64,000 nucleotides of DNA from IDS-8 sp040902105 (GTDB taxonomy: Bacteria; Pseudomonadota; Gammaproteobacteria; Steroidobacterales; Woeseiaceae). A program made the position numbers and the translations under genes. Under the pieces are notes generated by a model. The model was not told the DNA's origin. It saw only the letters and a list, made by a program, of their open reading frames with translations, and did no database searches. This document shows, in pieces, positions 8,455 through 17,288 of this stretch; position 1 is the stretch's first letter; every line of letters begins with the position of its first letter. The stretch covers positions 71,576 to 135,575 of the forward strand of contig JBBDXW010000034.1 of assembly GCA_040902105.1 (NCBI GenBank). The letters are read 5' to 3'.

Positions 8455-8700
8455 GTGAAGATCACCGATTTTCTTGTAATGGATTCAGACCGCGAGGAAA
8501 TTCCCTCTGACCCGCATGGAAACAACATCGCGTTCAACTACACCATTTGCGGGCATCCTATACCCGCTGTAACGTTGGACAATCAGCGAGGAAGCGATGA
8601 CTCTCATCCCGCGAAGTGTCGAAGCTGTGGAGCGGGCTATTTTCCGGATATTCGACCACATGCTCAGAAGTTGTACATACATAGAACAGACGACGCATAA
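8455..8700 (+). CDS. Small hypothetical zinc-ribbon-like protein
   Basis: An 81-aa protein from a GTG start. It has one Cys in a CGHPIPAVTLDNQRG segment and a Cys pair in CRSCGAGYF, so three Cys plus His could hold one zinc. The tail HAQKLYIHR is basic. There is no signal peptide or membrane segment. The protein-like spacing of the motifs supports a real gene, but I do not recognise a named family. It lies 69 bp upstream of the AlkD-like gene on the same strand. Confidence 0.5.
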   Translation: MKITDFLVMDSDREEIPSDPHGNNIAFNYTICGHPIPAVTLDNQRGSDDSHPAKCRSCGAGYFPDIRPHAQKLYIHRTDDA

Positions 8701-8769
8701 CACAGCGGTGCAGCCGGAGCTTGGTCGTTATCCCGCATTTCCGACTCAAGGAGCGCTACAAACATTGCG

Positions 8770-9435
8770 ATGACTCTCAAGGATACTCTCGCACAACTGG
8801 AATCTCTCGGCAACGAGAAGGTCCGTATGCAAAACAAAAAGAATGGCGCTCGGGAAAATCATTTCGGCGTCCGACTTGGCGACATCCGGAAGCTTGCCGC
8901 GAAGATCAAGACCAACGACCCGTTAGCCATCGCTCTCTGGGACACCGGCAACATCGATGCCCGGCTCCTGGCAATTCTTCTGATCAAGCCCAAAAACCTG
9001 TCTTGCGACGAGATGGATCGGATGGTGCGGTCCGTCAACTTTGTGCAAGTCGCAGACTGGCTGAATTCCTATATTGTCAAGAGCCATCCCGACAAGGAGT
9101 CTCTTCGCCAATCATGGATGGAAGATGATGACCCCTGGGCCGCCCGCGCCGGATGGAGCCTGACTTCGGAGCGAATCGCCAAGAATTCGGACGGACTCGA
9201 TCTGCCAGCGCTTCTGGACCGTATCGAGTCTGAATTGGAGAACGCTGCTTCGGAAGTGCAATGGACGATGAATTTCTGTCTTGCAGGAATCGGAATTCAC
9301 TTCCCCAAGCATCGTAAGCGCGCCATCGCTATCGGAGAAAAATTGGGAATCTATCGCGACTATCCGGTTTCCAAGGGTTGCACTTCTCCATTCGCCCCGA
9401 TCTGGATCAACGAAATGGTGCGTCGGCAAAGTTGA
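8770..9435 (+). CDS. DNA alkylation repair protein (AlkD-like HEAT-repeat)
   Basis: A 221-aa protein of the AlkC/AlkD-like DNA glycosylase superfamily built of short alpha-alpha repeats. Landmarks are NKKNGARENHFGVRLGDIRK near the N-terminus, ALWDTGNIDARLLAILL, ADWLNSYIVKSHPD and the DDDPWAARAGWSL segment corresponding to the catalytic-cleft repeats. C-terminal KGCTSPFAPIWINEMV is typical of a subgroup often annotated only as DNA alkylation repair protein. It has no obvious operon partner except the small gene upstream. Glycosylase activity is inferred from the family. Confidence 0.82.
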   Translation: MTLKDTLAQLESLGNEKVRMQNKKNGARENHFGVRLGDIRKLAAKIKTNDPLAIALWDTGNIDARLLAILLIKPKNLSCDEMDRMVRSVNFVQVADWLNSYIVKSHPDKESLRQSWMEDDDPWAARAGWSLTSERIAKNSDGLDLPALLDRIESELENAASEVQWTMNFCLAGIGIHFPKHRKRAIAIGEKLGIYRDYPVSKGCTSPFAPIWINEMVRRQS

Positions 9436-9554
9436 ACAATCGAACTATCTCCCACGGTTTTCGGGATAAGAACCGGTTGCAGCGAACGGGATGCTTCCTG
9501 AGGTCTGGTGGACACCCTGAATCTCGGCGTTGGGCGCCTTTAAGAGAAATCAGC

Positions 9555-9768
9555 ATGCGCACCATTCGTTCTTTGCCTTAGCGGTCATTGCAACTCTCCC
9601 GATTCCGATCGTGACGGTGGCTGAAGTCGAGCCAGAGACGACCAGGCAACTGGCGTTGACTTTCGATGACCTGCCGTATGTTTCTGGCGGCTATCTGTGG
9701 ACCACCCCGAGAGCGAAGCGCGCTACGGATGCGATTCTTGATGCTCTCGTTGAACGCCGCGGAATCCC
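9555..9768 (+). pseudogene. Polysaccharide deacetylase, 5' fragment only
   Basis: The frame encodes a signal-like stretch (FALAVIATLPIPIVTVAEVE) and the opening of a NodB-type deacetylase, ALTFDDLPYVSGGYLW with the first catalytic Asp pair, then ATDAILDALVER, and stops resembling the family. The rest of the roughly 250-residue domain is missing because the AI-2E family gene follows at 9787. The likely start (ATG 9555, MRTIRSL) is in another frame from the body, so there is also a frameshift. Confidence 0.55.
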
Positions 9769-9786
9769 GTACACTAGCCGCCACCC

Positions 9787-11028
9787 ATGTCGACATTCAT
9801 TCTCAATGAGTTCTATCAGCGCAACCGGCGCGTGGTCATCTGGGCTATCCTGTTCGGATTGTTATGGCTGTTGCGCGATTTCTTCGGCCTGGTGTTCCTG
9901 TCGTTCGTCCTCGCGATCTTCGCTGCGCCGCTCGCGGAGTTCGGCAGCCGCCGGTTGAAACTGCCGCACTGGCTCGCGTTATTGCTCGTCTACCTGTTGT
10001 TCCTTGTCGTGCTTGCATCGTTCGTGCGTTTCATCGTGCCGAGCGTCGCGTCCGAGGCGAACCGCATGATCGGCAACCTGCCCGCGACGGAGCTGCGCCT
10101 GATCGATGCCAAGAACCGTTTCGTCGAGCGATACCCGACCACACGTCAACCGCTGGCCGGCTTTCTCGCCAGCGCCCTGAGGGAGGACCTCGCGGTGACA
10201 GTCGAACAGCGGCTCGCCGAAGAGCGGGCTCGACTCTCGGTCACCGAAGCGGAGGTCGCAGCAGCGATGGAGGGACGTACGATACCGGATGGCAAGCTGA
10301 CTGAGTATCTCAATCTTCGGGACCAGTTGTACGTGAATGCGCTCGTGACCGAACAGTTTCAGCAGGTGCGCGATTACGCCCCGGCCGTGATCAACATGCT
10401 GTACCGGGCGACCGCGACGGTCCTGCTTGCACTGCTATTCAGCTTCCTGATCCTGATCGATCTCGGCCGCATCAAGCGTGGCATCGGTCGATTGAAGAAC
10501 TCGCGCGTCGGCGATTTTTACGAGGAGGCTGCCAAGCCGATCATGCGCTTCGGCATACTCGTCGGCCGTGCGATCGAGGCGCAGGCGTCCATTGCGGTCG
10601 TGAACACCGTGCTGACGCTGATCGGTTTGCTGCTGCTCGACATACCGCTCGTAGCGATGCTCTCCGTTATCGTGTTCCTTTGCAGTTTCGTTCCGGTGCT
10701 CGGCGTGTTCATCTCGACGACGCCGATTGTGCTGGTCGCGCTCAACGCGGGCGGGCCGACGCTTTCGCTCGCGGCGGTCGGCATGGTCGTCGTCATTCAC
10801 GTGATCGAAGCGTATCTGTTGAACCCGATAATTTACAGCCGGCACCTGAAATTGAACCCGGTACTCACGCTGATTATCGTGTACGTCGCGTACCACGGCT
10901 TCGGCCTCTGGGGCATGCTGCTCGGTGTGCCGGTAGCCCGGTATTTCATTCACGATGTGCTCGGTGTGCCGTTCCGCGACCAGGGTACTCCGGGCGAGCA
11001 ATCGGAGTCCGCTACCTCGCAAGCCTGA
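9787..11028 (+). CDS. AI-2E family transporter (PerM/TqsA-like)
   Basis: A 413-aa polytopic inner-membrane protein. Hydrophobic segments at about 16-36, 38-56, 60-85, 205-225, 270-300, 300-330 and 340-375 match the AI-2E/PerM family, and the soluble stretch between (about 90-200) is predicted alpha-helical with many charged residues. The C-terminal family motifs IEAYLLNPIIYSRHLKLNPV and FGLWGMLLGVPVARYF are present. Despite the family name most members do not export AI-2; several act as Na+(Li+)/H+ antiporters or have unknown roles. It follows a truncated deacetylase and has no partner gene. Confidence 0.9.
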   Translation: MSTFILNEFYQRNRRVVIWAILFGLLWLLRDFFGLVFLSFVLAIFAAPLAEFGSRRLKLPHWLALLLVYLLFLVVLASFVRFIVPSVASEANRMIGNLPATELRLIDAKNRFVERYPTTRQPLAGFLASALREDLAVTVEQRLAEERARLSVTEAEVAAAMEGRTIPDGKLTEYLNLRDQLYVNALVTEQFQQVRDYAPAVINMLYRATATVLLALLFSFLILIDLGRIKRGIGRLKNSRVGDFYEEAAKPIMRFGILVGRAIEAQASIAVVNTVLTLIGLLLLDIPLVAMLSVIVFLCSFVPVLGVFISTTPIVLVALNAGGPTLSLAAVGMVVVIHVIEAYLLNPIIYSRHLKLNPVLTLIIVYVAYHGFGLWGMLLGVPVARYFIHDVLGVPFRDQGTPGEQSESATSQA

Positions 11029-11168
11029 ATATTGCGGCTTGGGTTCTCTTTGCACAGGGCTCGCTGGCACCTGCGCAAAGTGTATGGATTCAACCCGAGT
11101 TCGTCCGTTGCGCAAGTCTGGTACGGGTATGGCGTCCCTTTACGCTGGTGACTCGACGGGCCAGCGCG

Positions 11169-11663
11169 TTACGCTGCCGCGCTGTCCTCCGCATTGCGTT
11201 GCCGGGTTTCGTCGCCGCCCATCGCCTCGCGTTTGATGAAGCTCATCTTGCCCTGCGGCTCGAGGATGGCCCACTCCACGTCGCTCAAACGGGCGATCCC
11301 GGCCAGCCGCATCTCGGACAGGATCTCCGCGCGCGTCAGGCGGTCGCGGTGCAGATTTTCCTCAACGACCTGCCCGTTGCGCACGATCACCCGCGGCTCG
11401 CCGTCGAGAATCGCTTCGGCTCTGGGCGAGATGAACGTCGCCCAGCTCATCGCCAGGGCCCAGAATGCCATCGTCGAAATCGCCAGGATCGCACCGGTCA
11501 GCGAGAAATCGTTGTGCGTCACGCCTTGCTGGATCAGGTCGCCGAAGACGACCAGCACGATGAGTTCGAAGGGCGTCAACTGCGCCAGCTCGCGCTTTCC
11601 CATGACCCGCACGAGCAGATACAACGCGAAAAACATGACAGTCGCGCGCAATACGATATCCAT
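11169..11663 (-). CDS. DUF421 membrane protein (YetF-like)
   Basis: A 164-aa protein with three N-terminal hydrophobic helices (about 4-22, 30-48, 58-78) and a small cytosolic alpha/beta domain. Family motifs are VRVMGKRELAQLTPFELIVL and the later RVIVRNGQVVEENLHRDRLT and SDVEWAILEPQGKMSFI. Function of DUF421/YetF proteins is not established. Its start codon overlaps the stop of the upstream gene by 1 nt, so the two are translationally coupled. Confidence 0.88.
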   Translation of the reverse strand: MDIVLRATVMFFALYLLVRVMGKRELAQLTPFELIVLVVFGDLIQQGVTHNDFSLTGAILAISTMAFWALAMSWATFISPRAEAILDGEPRVIVRNGQVVEENLHRDRLTRAEILSEMRLAGIARLSDVEWAILEPQGKMSFIKREAMGGDETRQRNAEDSAAA

Positions 11664-12187
11664 CAGGGAAGCACCTCCATTGCGTAGGTAACGGCAGTAA
11701 GTACCGCGTCACCGTCGGCCACGGAGATCGGGCCTTCGTGAGCGGAGAGCGTGAGGCTCGGATTGATCTGGCCGTCGACTTTGATGAGCAGGCTCTCACC
11801 TGCATTCAGGGCGCCAAAGCGAAATTCGAATGCATTGCGCCGGAATCCATGCCCGGACGGATCGGGCAGAAGCGTGTTCACGGTCACCTCGCGCCACAGG
11901 TCGGCATCGATGAGGACCACGAGGTCGCTGATGTCGCGTTTGGTCGCGACGCTCAAGATCATCTCGAAGAACTCGCCGTTACGAATTCGGCCGGGTCCCT
12001 CGACCACGAGTTCGACCGAGTTACCCGCGCCTGCCAACCTTGTGTCCGCGCCGTACACGCCGAAGAAGCCAAGGCCGAGCAGAACGCCAAGGCCGCCGAG
12101 GCTGAACGGCCAGCGGCGCAACAGTGAGCCGCCTGCTTCGTGAATATGTCGCGGCGCAATTCCGTCGGGTCTGGCCGGGTCGTTCAT
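11663..12187 (-). CDS. Single-pass membrane-anchored hypothetical protein
   Basis: A 174-aa protein with a short cytosolic N-terminus (1-24), one hydrophobic helix (about 26-45, FSLGGLGVLLGLGFFGVYGA) and a periplasmic beta-rich domain (50-174) with an RNAFEFRFGALNAGESLLIKV strand pattern. I recognise no named family. It directly precedes, and overlaps, the DUF421 gene, an arrangement suggesting a two-component membrane unit in which this gene supplies the outward-facing domain. Confidence 0.75.
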   Translation of the reverse strand: MNDPARPDGIAPRHIHEAGGSLLRRWPFSLGGLGVLLGLGFFGVYGADTRLAGAGNSVELVVEGPGRIRNGEFFEMILSVATKRDISDLVVLIDADLWREVTVNTLLPDPSGHGFRRNAFEFRFGALNAGESLLIKVDGQINPSLTLSAHEGPISVADGDAVLTAVTYAMEVLP

Positions 12188-12579
12188 GCTTCCTCGCTAT
12201 CCGCCGGCCAGGCAAATGCACGGCGAACGGTATCTGGCAACAGGTCAGATTCGCAGCAAGAAACGTGCCGTGCGGCGCAGCGCGGAACGGCGGCGCACCT
12301 GAAATGTACCCATTGATCTGCGGCATAAATTACCGCCGGTCCTGCAATTCCTGCGATCGGTACCCGGCAATTTGTAGAAAGGGGAGTCACCCAGAGGCAC
12401 AAAGTGCAAAAATACATGCACTTATCTTGAATTCCTGCGGTGACATGTCAGAATGTGGCGTTAATTGGGGAGAAGAATCGGCGTCGGCATTTGTGCGGCA
12501 GTCCGCAGGCCAGAAGCCGCAAGGCGGCTAGACTGTATGCCAGACTGTATATGAAGAATAACGAACCATAGGCGGCGGA
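12188..12579. other. Intergenic region upstream of the GGDEF/EAL gene
   Basis: It separates divergent genes. An AAAGTGC/TGCACTT inverted repeat (about 12402-12424) lies in it. It was read for a cyclic-di-GMP riboswitch because of the downstream gene, but no class I or II core is present. Confidence 0.4.
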
Positions 12580-15243
12580 ATGACAACCGCGTCCGGCAGC
12601 AACTTAACGGGACATATCCCCGTCAAGCATCGTCGACCCCGAGCCGGCGAGCGCAATCGTGGCGCAGTGGACGCGTTGCAAACGAAGATCGCGGTCAACG
12701 TGCAGAATCTCGACCACGCGCGCTGTCACGAACAGCTTCGCGACAATATCGCCGAACTTCCCGATGCCACCGGTTGCGACGCCGCCTTTCTCGCGCTTCT
12801 CGGTGAAGACGGTTCCGGCATCGAGACGGTGCTGTCGTCGAGTTCCGTATTCTCCGGCTGCAATCCCGATCCGCTCACCGGTGAAATGAAGGACGCATGG
12901 CCGTGGCTCTGGGGACGGCTCGGTCATCTCCGACTGATCGATATCCCTGATACGGATCTCGGACCGGCGAGCGCGGGTCCGGAATTGAAGCGCCTGGCCG
13001 AACTGAATATCGGTTCCTGCCTCATCATCGGTTTCTCGGTGCGCAAAGAACTCGCCGGATTCCTCGCGCTGGCCAACGAACGGCCGGTCGAGGGCTGGGA
13101 CGCCAACCTGCAGCTGCTCATGAAACTGATCGGCGCGTCGCTTGCGTCCGGCCTGGAGCGTATGCGCACGCTTGCCGCGCTTGAAGAACTCGAGGAACGC
13201 AATGCGCTCGTCAACCTGACCGCGAACGATGGTATCTGGGATTTTGACGGCCAGACGAAACGTATCGAGCTGTCGCGGCGCTGGAAAGAAATGCTCGGAT
13301 ACGACCAGGATCGCAACGACGTGCTGCCGGACTGGTACCGGCTTGTACATCCGGACGATATGGCGCGCGTACAGGCCAAAATGCGCGAGCATCTCGAGGG
13401 TAAAACCCCGTTCTTCGAAAGCGTGCATCGCATGAAGCATCAGAACGGCGAATGGCGCTGGATGACCAGCCGGGCGAAAGCGCGGCAGGACGACAAGGGA
13501 CGCCTCATTCGTCTCCTCGGCGTCGAAGTCGATATCACGGAGCGCAAGCTGTACGAAGAAGCGCTCTTTCGCGAAAAAGAAAGCGCGCAGATCACCTTGC
13601 GCTCGATCGGCGACGGAGTGATCACCACCGATGCCGACTGCAACGTCGAATACATCAATCCGGTTGCCGAAGAACTGACCGGCTGGAAAGTCGACGATGC
13701 GAGTGGCCGGGCGATCGACGAGATATTCCGCGGTTTTCACGAGGAGACCTGCGAGCCGCTCGAGAATCCGCTCTCGGTATCGATTCGCCGCGACCGGTCC
13801 ATCAAGTCGGTGCGGCCGACGCTCCTGATCCGCCGTGACGGCAATGAGCTTTACATAGAGAACACGGCCTCGCCGATCCGTAACGGCAAAGGCGAGGTCA
13901 CCGGCGGCGTGCTGGTGTTCCACGACGTCAGCGAGTCACGCGAACTCAACCGCCGGCTGAGCTATCACACGAGCCACGACATACTGACCGGGCTGGTCAA
14001 CCGACGCGAATTCGAGAACCGCCTGGAACGCGCGCTGAAAAGCGCGAGAGCGAAGGAGACCTCCTACGCGCTTTGTTATCTCGATCTCGACCAGTTCAAG
14101 ATCGTCAACGATTCCTGCGGCCACAACGCAGGTGATGCCTTGCTCGGCCAGCTCGGTGCATTGCTGAAATCCAAGATTCGCTGGCGCGACACGCTGGCGC
14201 GGCTGGGCGGCGACGAGTTCGGCGTCCTGCTCGAGAGCTGCAGCCTGGACGAGGCGATGCAGACCGCGGAAATCCTGCGCGTGTCGATCGGCGAATTCAA
14301 ATTCCTGTGGGACGACCGCAGTTTCCGCCTGGGTGTGAGCATCGGCGTCGTACCGATCACCGCCGACAACGAAGACGTTGCCGCCTTGATGAGCGCTGCC
14401 GACAGCGCCTGCGCGACGGCGAAGGAAGCAGGGCGGAACCGCATCCACTGCTTTCTCGAAAACGACATCGATCTCATGCGCCGGCGCCGCGAAATGCAAT
14501 GGGCCGCGCGCATTAACAACGCGCTGGACGAAGACCGCTTCGAACTGTTCCGCCAGACGATCCTGCCGCTGCAGAAAACGGAAGACGGAGCGCACTACGA
14601 GCTACTCCTTCGCATGCGGGACGAAACCGGCGGCATTGTCGCGCCGGGACTGTTCATCGAGGCGGCGGAACGCTACGGAATCACGCCGAGCATCGACCGT
14701 TGGGTGATCAGGAACGCGTTCCGCTGGCTGGTGTCGGAGGCCGACGAACGCGAGCGCTTGCGCCTGTGTTCGATCAACCTCTCCGGGCAAAGCCTTGGCG
14801 ACGAAAAATTCCTGCCGTTCGTCATCGACCAGTTCCAGATGAGCGGCCTCGATGCGACGCGGATCTGCTTCGAGATTACGGAAACTGCGGCAATTGCCAG
14901 CTATTCGCAGGCAAACCGTTTCATCAATGCGCTGAAGGAACTGGGCTGCAAGTTCGCGCTCGACGATTTCGGCACCGGGCTGTCTTCGTTCGGCTATCTC
15001 AAGCATTTCCCGGTCGATTTCCTGAAGATCGACGGAAGTTTCGTCAAGGAAATACTGCACGACCCGATCGACCGCGAGATGGTGCGCTCGATCAACGAGA
15101 TCGGTCACCTGACGGGCAAGCAGACGATCGCCGAGTTTGCGGAGAACGAGGAAATCATCACGATGCTGCGCGGCATGGGCGTCGATTACGCTCAGGGGTA
15201 TGGCGTCGCCGAGCCGAAACGCGTAACGCGCGCCGTCGCGTAG
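12580..15243 (+). CDS. GAF-PAS-PAS-GGDEF-EAL cyclic-di-GMP signalling protein
   Basis: An 887-aa soluble protein. The order is an N-terminal GAF-like domain (about 30-205), PAS with PAC (210-325, ending VDITERK), a second PAS (330-450, ending LVFHDVSESRE), GGDEF (455-620) and EAL (640-885). The cyclase motif is intact (RLGGDEFG, about 543). The EAL signature reads YELLLRM, so E-L-L replaces E-A-L, but the metal-binding Glu is kept and DDFGTGLSSFGYLKHFPVDF and the downstream KID and ETA segments are intact, so phosphodiesterase activity is plausible. No membrane segments. It resembles RmcA-type dual enzymes without their transmembrane and periplasmic part. A terminator-like palindrome follows at 15267. 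Confidence 0.92.
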   Translation: MTTASGSNLTGHIPVKHRRPRAGERNRGAVDALQTKIAVNVQNLDHARCHEQLRDNIAELPDATGCDAAFLALLGEDGSGIETVLSSSSVFSGCNPDPLTGEMKDAWPWLWGRLGHLRLIDIPDTDLGPASAGPELKRLAELNIGSCLIIGFSVRKELAGFLALANERPVEGWDANLQLLMKLIGASLASGLERMRTLAALEELEERNALVNLTANDGIWDFDGQTKRIELSRRWKEMLGYDQDRNDVLPDWYRLVHPDDMARVQAKMREHLEGKTPFFESVHRMKHQNGEWRWMTSRAKARQDDKGRLIRLLGVEVDITERKLYEEALFREKESAQITLRSIGDGVITTDADCNVEYINPVAEELTGWKVDDASGRAIDEIFRGFHEETCEPLENPLSVSIRRDRSIKSVRPTLLIRRDGNELYIENTASPIRNGKGEVTGGVLVFHDVSESRELNRRLSYHTSHDILTGLVNRREFENRLERALKSARAKETSYALCYLDLDQFKIVNDSCGHNAGDALLGQLGALLKSKIRWRDTLARLGGDEFGVLLESCSLDEAMQTAEILRVSIGEFKFLWDDRSFRLGVSIGVVPITADNEDVAALMSAADSACATAKEAGRNRIHCFLENDIDLMRRRREMQWAARINNALDEDRFELFRQTILPLQKTEDGAHYELLLRMRDETGGIVAPGLFIEAAERYGITPSIDRWVIRNAFRWLVSEADERERLRLCSINLSGQSLGDEKFLPFVIDQFQMSGLDATRICFEITETAAIASYSQANRFINALKELGCKFALDDFGTGLSSFGYLKHFPVDFLKIDGSFVKEILHDPIDREMVRSINEIGHLTGKQTIAEFAENEEIITMLRGMGVDYAQGYGVAEPKRVTRAVA

Positions 15244-15266
15244 GCAGCGCCGGATTTTATCGTAAG

Positions 15267-15358
15267 GTCGCCCGCGGGGCGGGCTCCTACAGGGCACGCT
15301 TCACCGATTTGGCAAGACGATGGGCAAAAACCCTGTAGGAGCCCGCCCCGCGGGCGAC
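15267..15358. repeat. Family A palindrome (GTAGGAGCCCGC type), inverted pair
   Basis: 28-bp arms (15267-15294 and 15331-15358) are perfect inverted copies ending in CCTGTAGGAGCCCGC on the inside and GGGCGAC on the outside, with a 36-nt spacer. It lies between convergent 3' ends of the GGDEF/EAL gene and nadC and can fold as a bidirectional terminator. Related copies are at 18036, 58642 and 63901. Confidence 0.85.
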
Positions 15359-15364
15359 AATCCG

Positions 15365-16207
15365 TCAATCGAACCGCATCGACAAATCAACCGCATCGAC
15401 ATTTTTCGTCAACGCGCCCACGGAAATAAAATCCACCCCGGTTGCAGCGACATCCTTGAGTCCATCCATCGTCAACCCGCCTGACGCCTCCAGCGCTGCA
15501 GGCGGATCGCCCTCGCTCAGGTTCAGCGCCACCGCCTCGCGCAACTGCCCTACGCTGAAGTTGTCCAGCAGAAGTCGCTCCGCCCCGGCGCGCAACGCCT
15601 GCCTCATTTCATCGATGGATTCGACTTCGATCTCGACCGGCAGGCCCCGATGCAGCCTGCGTGCTTCGGCGATCGCCTGTCCGATGCCTCCAGCACTCAG
15701 AATGTGATTTTCCTTGATCAGAATCGCATCAAAGAGGCCGATTCGATGATTGACGCCGCCGCCGCAGCGGACGGCGTACTTCTGCGCGAGGCGCAAGCCC
15801 GGAATCGTCTTGCGCGTATCGAGAATCCTGGCCTTGGTGCCGGCGACAGCCGCAACGTATCGCGCTGTCGTCGTCGCCGTACCTGACAGGGTCTGCATAA
15901 AATTCAGGGCCGCGCGTTCGCCGCTCAGCAGCGCGCGCGCCGGGCCCTCCAATCGTGCGAGCTGCGTACCTGCAGGTACGCTGTCGCCATCCCCGGTCAG
16001 CCAATCAATCTCGATACGCGGGTCGAGGCGGCGGTATACCTCATCGACCCACGGCCGGCCCGCCTGGGTCATGGCCTCGCGGGTAACGATCGTCGCGGCT
16101 GCGGTCGCGGATGCGGAAATCAGCGCCGCAGTCAGGTCGCCATCGCCAAGGTCCTCCGCAAGCGCATCGCTGACGTTCCTCTGGATCGCGGACCGGAGTT
16201 CGCCCAT
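15365..16207 (-). CDS. nadC: Nicotinate-nucleotide pyrophosphorylase (carboxylating)
   Basis: Quinolinate phosphoribosyltransferase, which converts quinolinate and PRPP to nicotinate mononucleotide in de novo NAD synthesis. The ATG at 16207 (MGELRSAIQRNVSDALAEDL) is chosen over a longer frame since it lies 2 nt after the stop of the upstream gene and matches family starts, giving 280 aa. Conserved segments include EDLGDGDLTA, LNFMQTLSGTATTTARYV, ILDTRKTIPGLR, KYAVRCGGGVNHR and IEVEVESIDE. The last domain ends VDFISVGALTKNVDAVDLSMRF. It is coupled to the membrane protein gene upstream. Confidence 0.96.
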   Translation of the reverse strand: MGELRSAIQRNVSDALAEDLGDGDLTAALISASATAAATIVTREAMTQAGRPWVDEVYRRLDPRIEIDWLTGDGDSVPAGTQLARLEGPARALLSGERAALNFMQTLSGTATTTARYVAAVAGTKARILDTRKTIPGLRLAQKYAVRCGGGVNHRIGLFDAILIKENHILSAGGIGQAIAEARRLHRGLPVEIEVESIDEMRQALRAGAERLLLDNFSVGQLREAVALNLSEGDPPAALEASGGLTMDGLKDVAATGVDFISVGALTKNVDAVDLSMRFD

Positions 16208-16209
16208 TC

Positions 16210-16824
16210 CTACATGAAGAAGCCGTGGCCGGCGCCGACCATGCACATCACCATCGGAACGGACAGCAGGGTGTTGGTGCGCGAGGCAAGAAACGCAATC
16301 CGCTTCCCTTTGGCGATTTCATCGGGAGTGGCTTCGACAAGACCGAGGATCTTCTTCTGGTTCGGCCAGATCAGCACCCACACATTGAACAGCATGATAG
16401 TGCCGAGCCAGGCGCCCATGCCGATGGTCAGCGCGTACGGATCGATCGTCTCGGTCAGCATGCCGAGCGCGAACGCATCGTCGAGTTGTCCGCGATGCAG
16501 CAGGAAAGCCGCGCCTGACAGCCACGTAACGACGGCTCCCCAGCGAAACCAGAGAAGCGCGCGCGGCGCGACGTACTTGGTGATGCCCGCGCCGCCGGGC
16601 CCGCCGTCGTCGCTCGCGGCATGCGCAAGGGCCGGCACCTGCACGAAATTGAAGTAGTAGAGGAGGCCAATCCACGTAATGCCGGCCAGCACGTGCAGCC
16701 AGATCATGATCGAATTGACGGCAATAGGGCCGACCATGTGTTGACCCATGGTCAGCAGCACCAGGATGATCGCCAGGACTACACCTGCCACAATCGTGCC
16801 GGTAACGGAATTCAGTGGATTCAT
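16210..16824 (-). CDS. Urate hydroxylase PuuD-like multi-pass membrane protein
   Basis: A 204-aa integral membrane protein with hydrophobic segments at about 9-28, 35-60, 88-110, 128-155 and 180-200. The motif HVLAGITWIGLLYYFNFVQVP near residue 44 is the hallmark of the PuuD-like/DUF989 membrane domain. The cytochrome c domain of authentic PuuD is absent, so a role in urate oxidation is doubtful. Its stop lies 2 nt before the nadC start, suggesting co-transcription. No purine-degradation genes are nearby. Confidence 0.65.
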   Translation of the reverse strand: MNPLNSVTGTIVAGVVLAIILVLLTMGQHMVGPIAVNSIMIWLHVLAGITWIGLLYYFNFVQVPALAHAASDDGGPGGAGITKYVAPRALLWFRWGAVVTWLSGAAFLLHRGQLDDAFALGMLTETIDPYALTIGMGAWLGTIMLFNVWVLIWPNQKKILGLVEATPDEIAKGKRIAFLASRTNTLLSVPMVMCMVGAGHGFFM

Positions 16825-17065
16825 GTCTCGTTCTCCCAGGGGGATTAGTTAATTGTTATCGCTCGGAAAAATTTCCGGGGAGCGTACGCCCCGATTGGTT
16901 CGCAGGGTGGGCGTATTATAAAGTGTGTACACGGCAAAAGCAGAGCTTAGTACGCCTGCACCGGGAAGCCGGATTCCCTACTGGAAATTACTTTATAAAA
17001 TACCTGTAAGCGATTGAATATAAATTGAAAACAATCTTACATCACCTGCCCTGTACGGCCAGCCG

Positions 17066-17278
17066 ATGAATGCGCTGCCGAAAAATCCGCCGCGCCCGGG
17101 GTTTCCGCCGTCGCCCTGTGTCGATATCTGCACCCTGGATGACAGCAACGTCTGCGTAGGCTGCAAGCGAACGATCGGCGAGATCGTCGACTGGTCGACA
17201 ATGACCGCCGAAGAGCAATGGCAGGTCGTAAATGCGCTGCCCGGGCGGGCCGCGACGCGTACAATGACCGCGCAATGA
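17066..17278 (+). CDS. DUF1289 domain-containing protein
   Basis: A 70-aa protein with four Cys in the pattern CVDICTLDDSNVCVGCKRTI followed by EIVDWSTMTAEEQW, which defines DUF1289 (possible small Fe-S or zinc site). Family members are often found as stand-alone small proteins in Proteobacteria; function unknown. It starts 10 nt before the BON-domain lipoprotein gene and may share its transcript. Confidence 0.85.
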   Translation: MNALPKNPPRPGFPPSPCVDICTLDDSNVCVGCKRTIGEIVDWSTMTAEEQWQVVNALPGRAATRTMTAQ

Positions 17279-17288
17279 GCCACAAGCC

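Noticed and set aside
12188..12579. A cyclic-di-GMP riboswitch before the GGDEF/EAL gene
   Set aside because: No GEMM class core or paired elements could be aligned by eye.
12604..13923. A 439-codon minus-strand frame
   Set aside because: Antisense shadow of the GGDEF/EAL gene; composition and motifs favour the plus strand.
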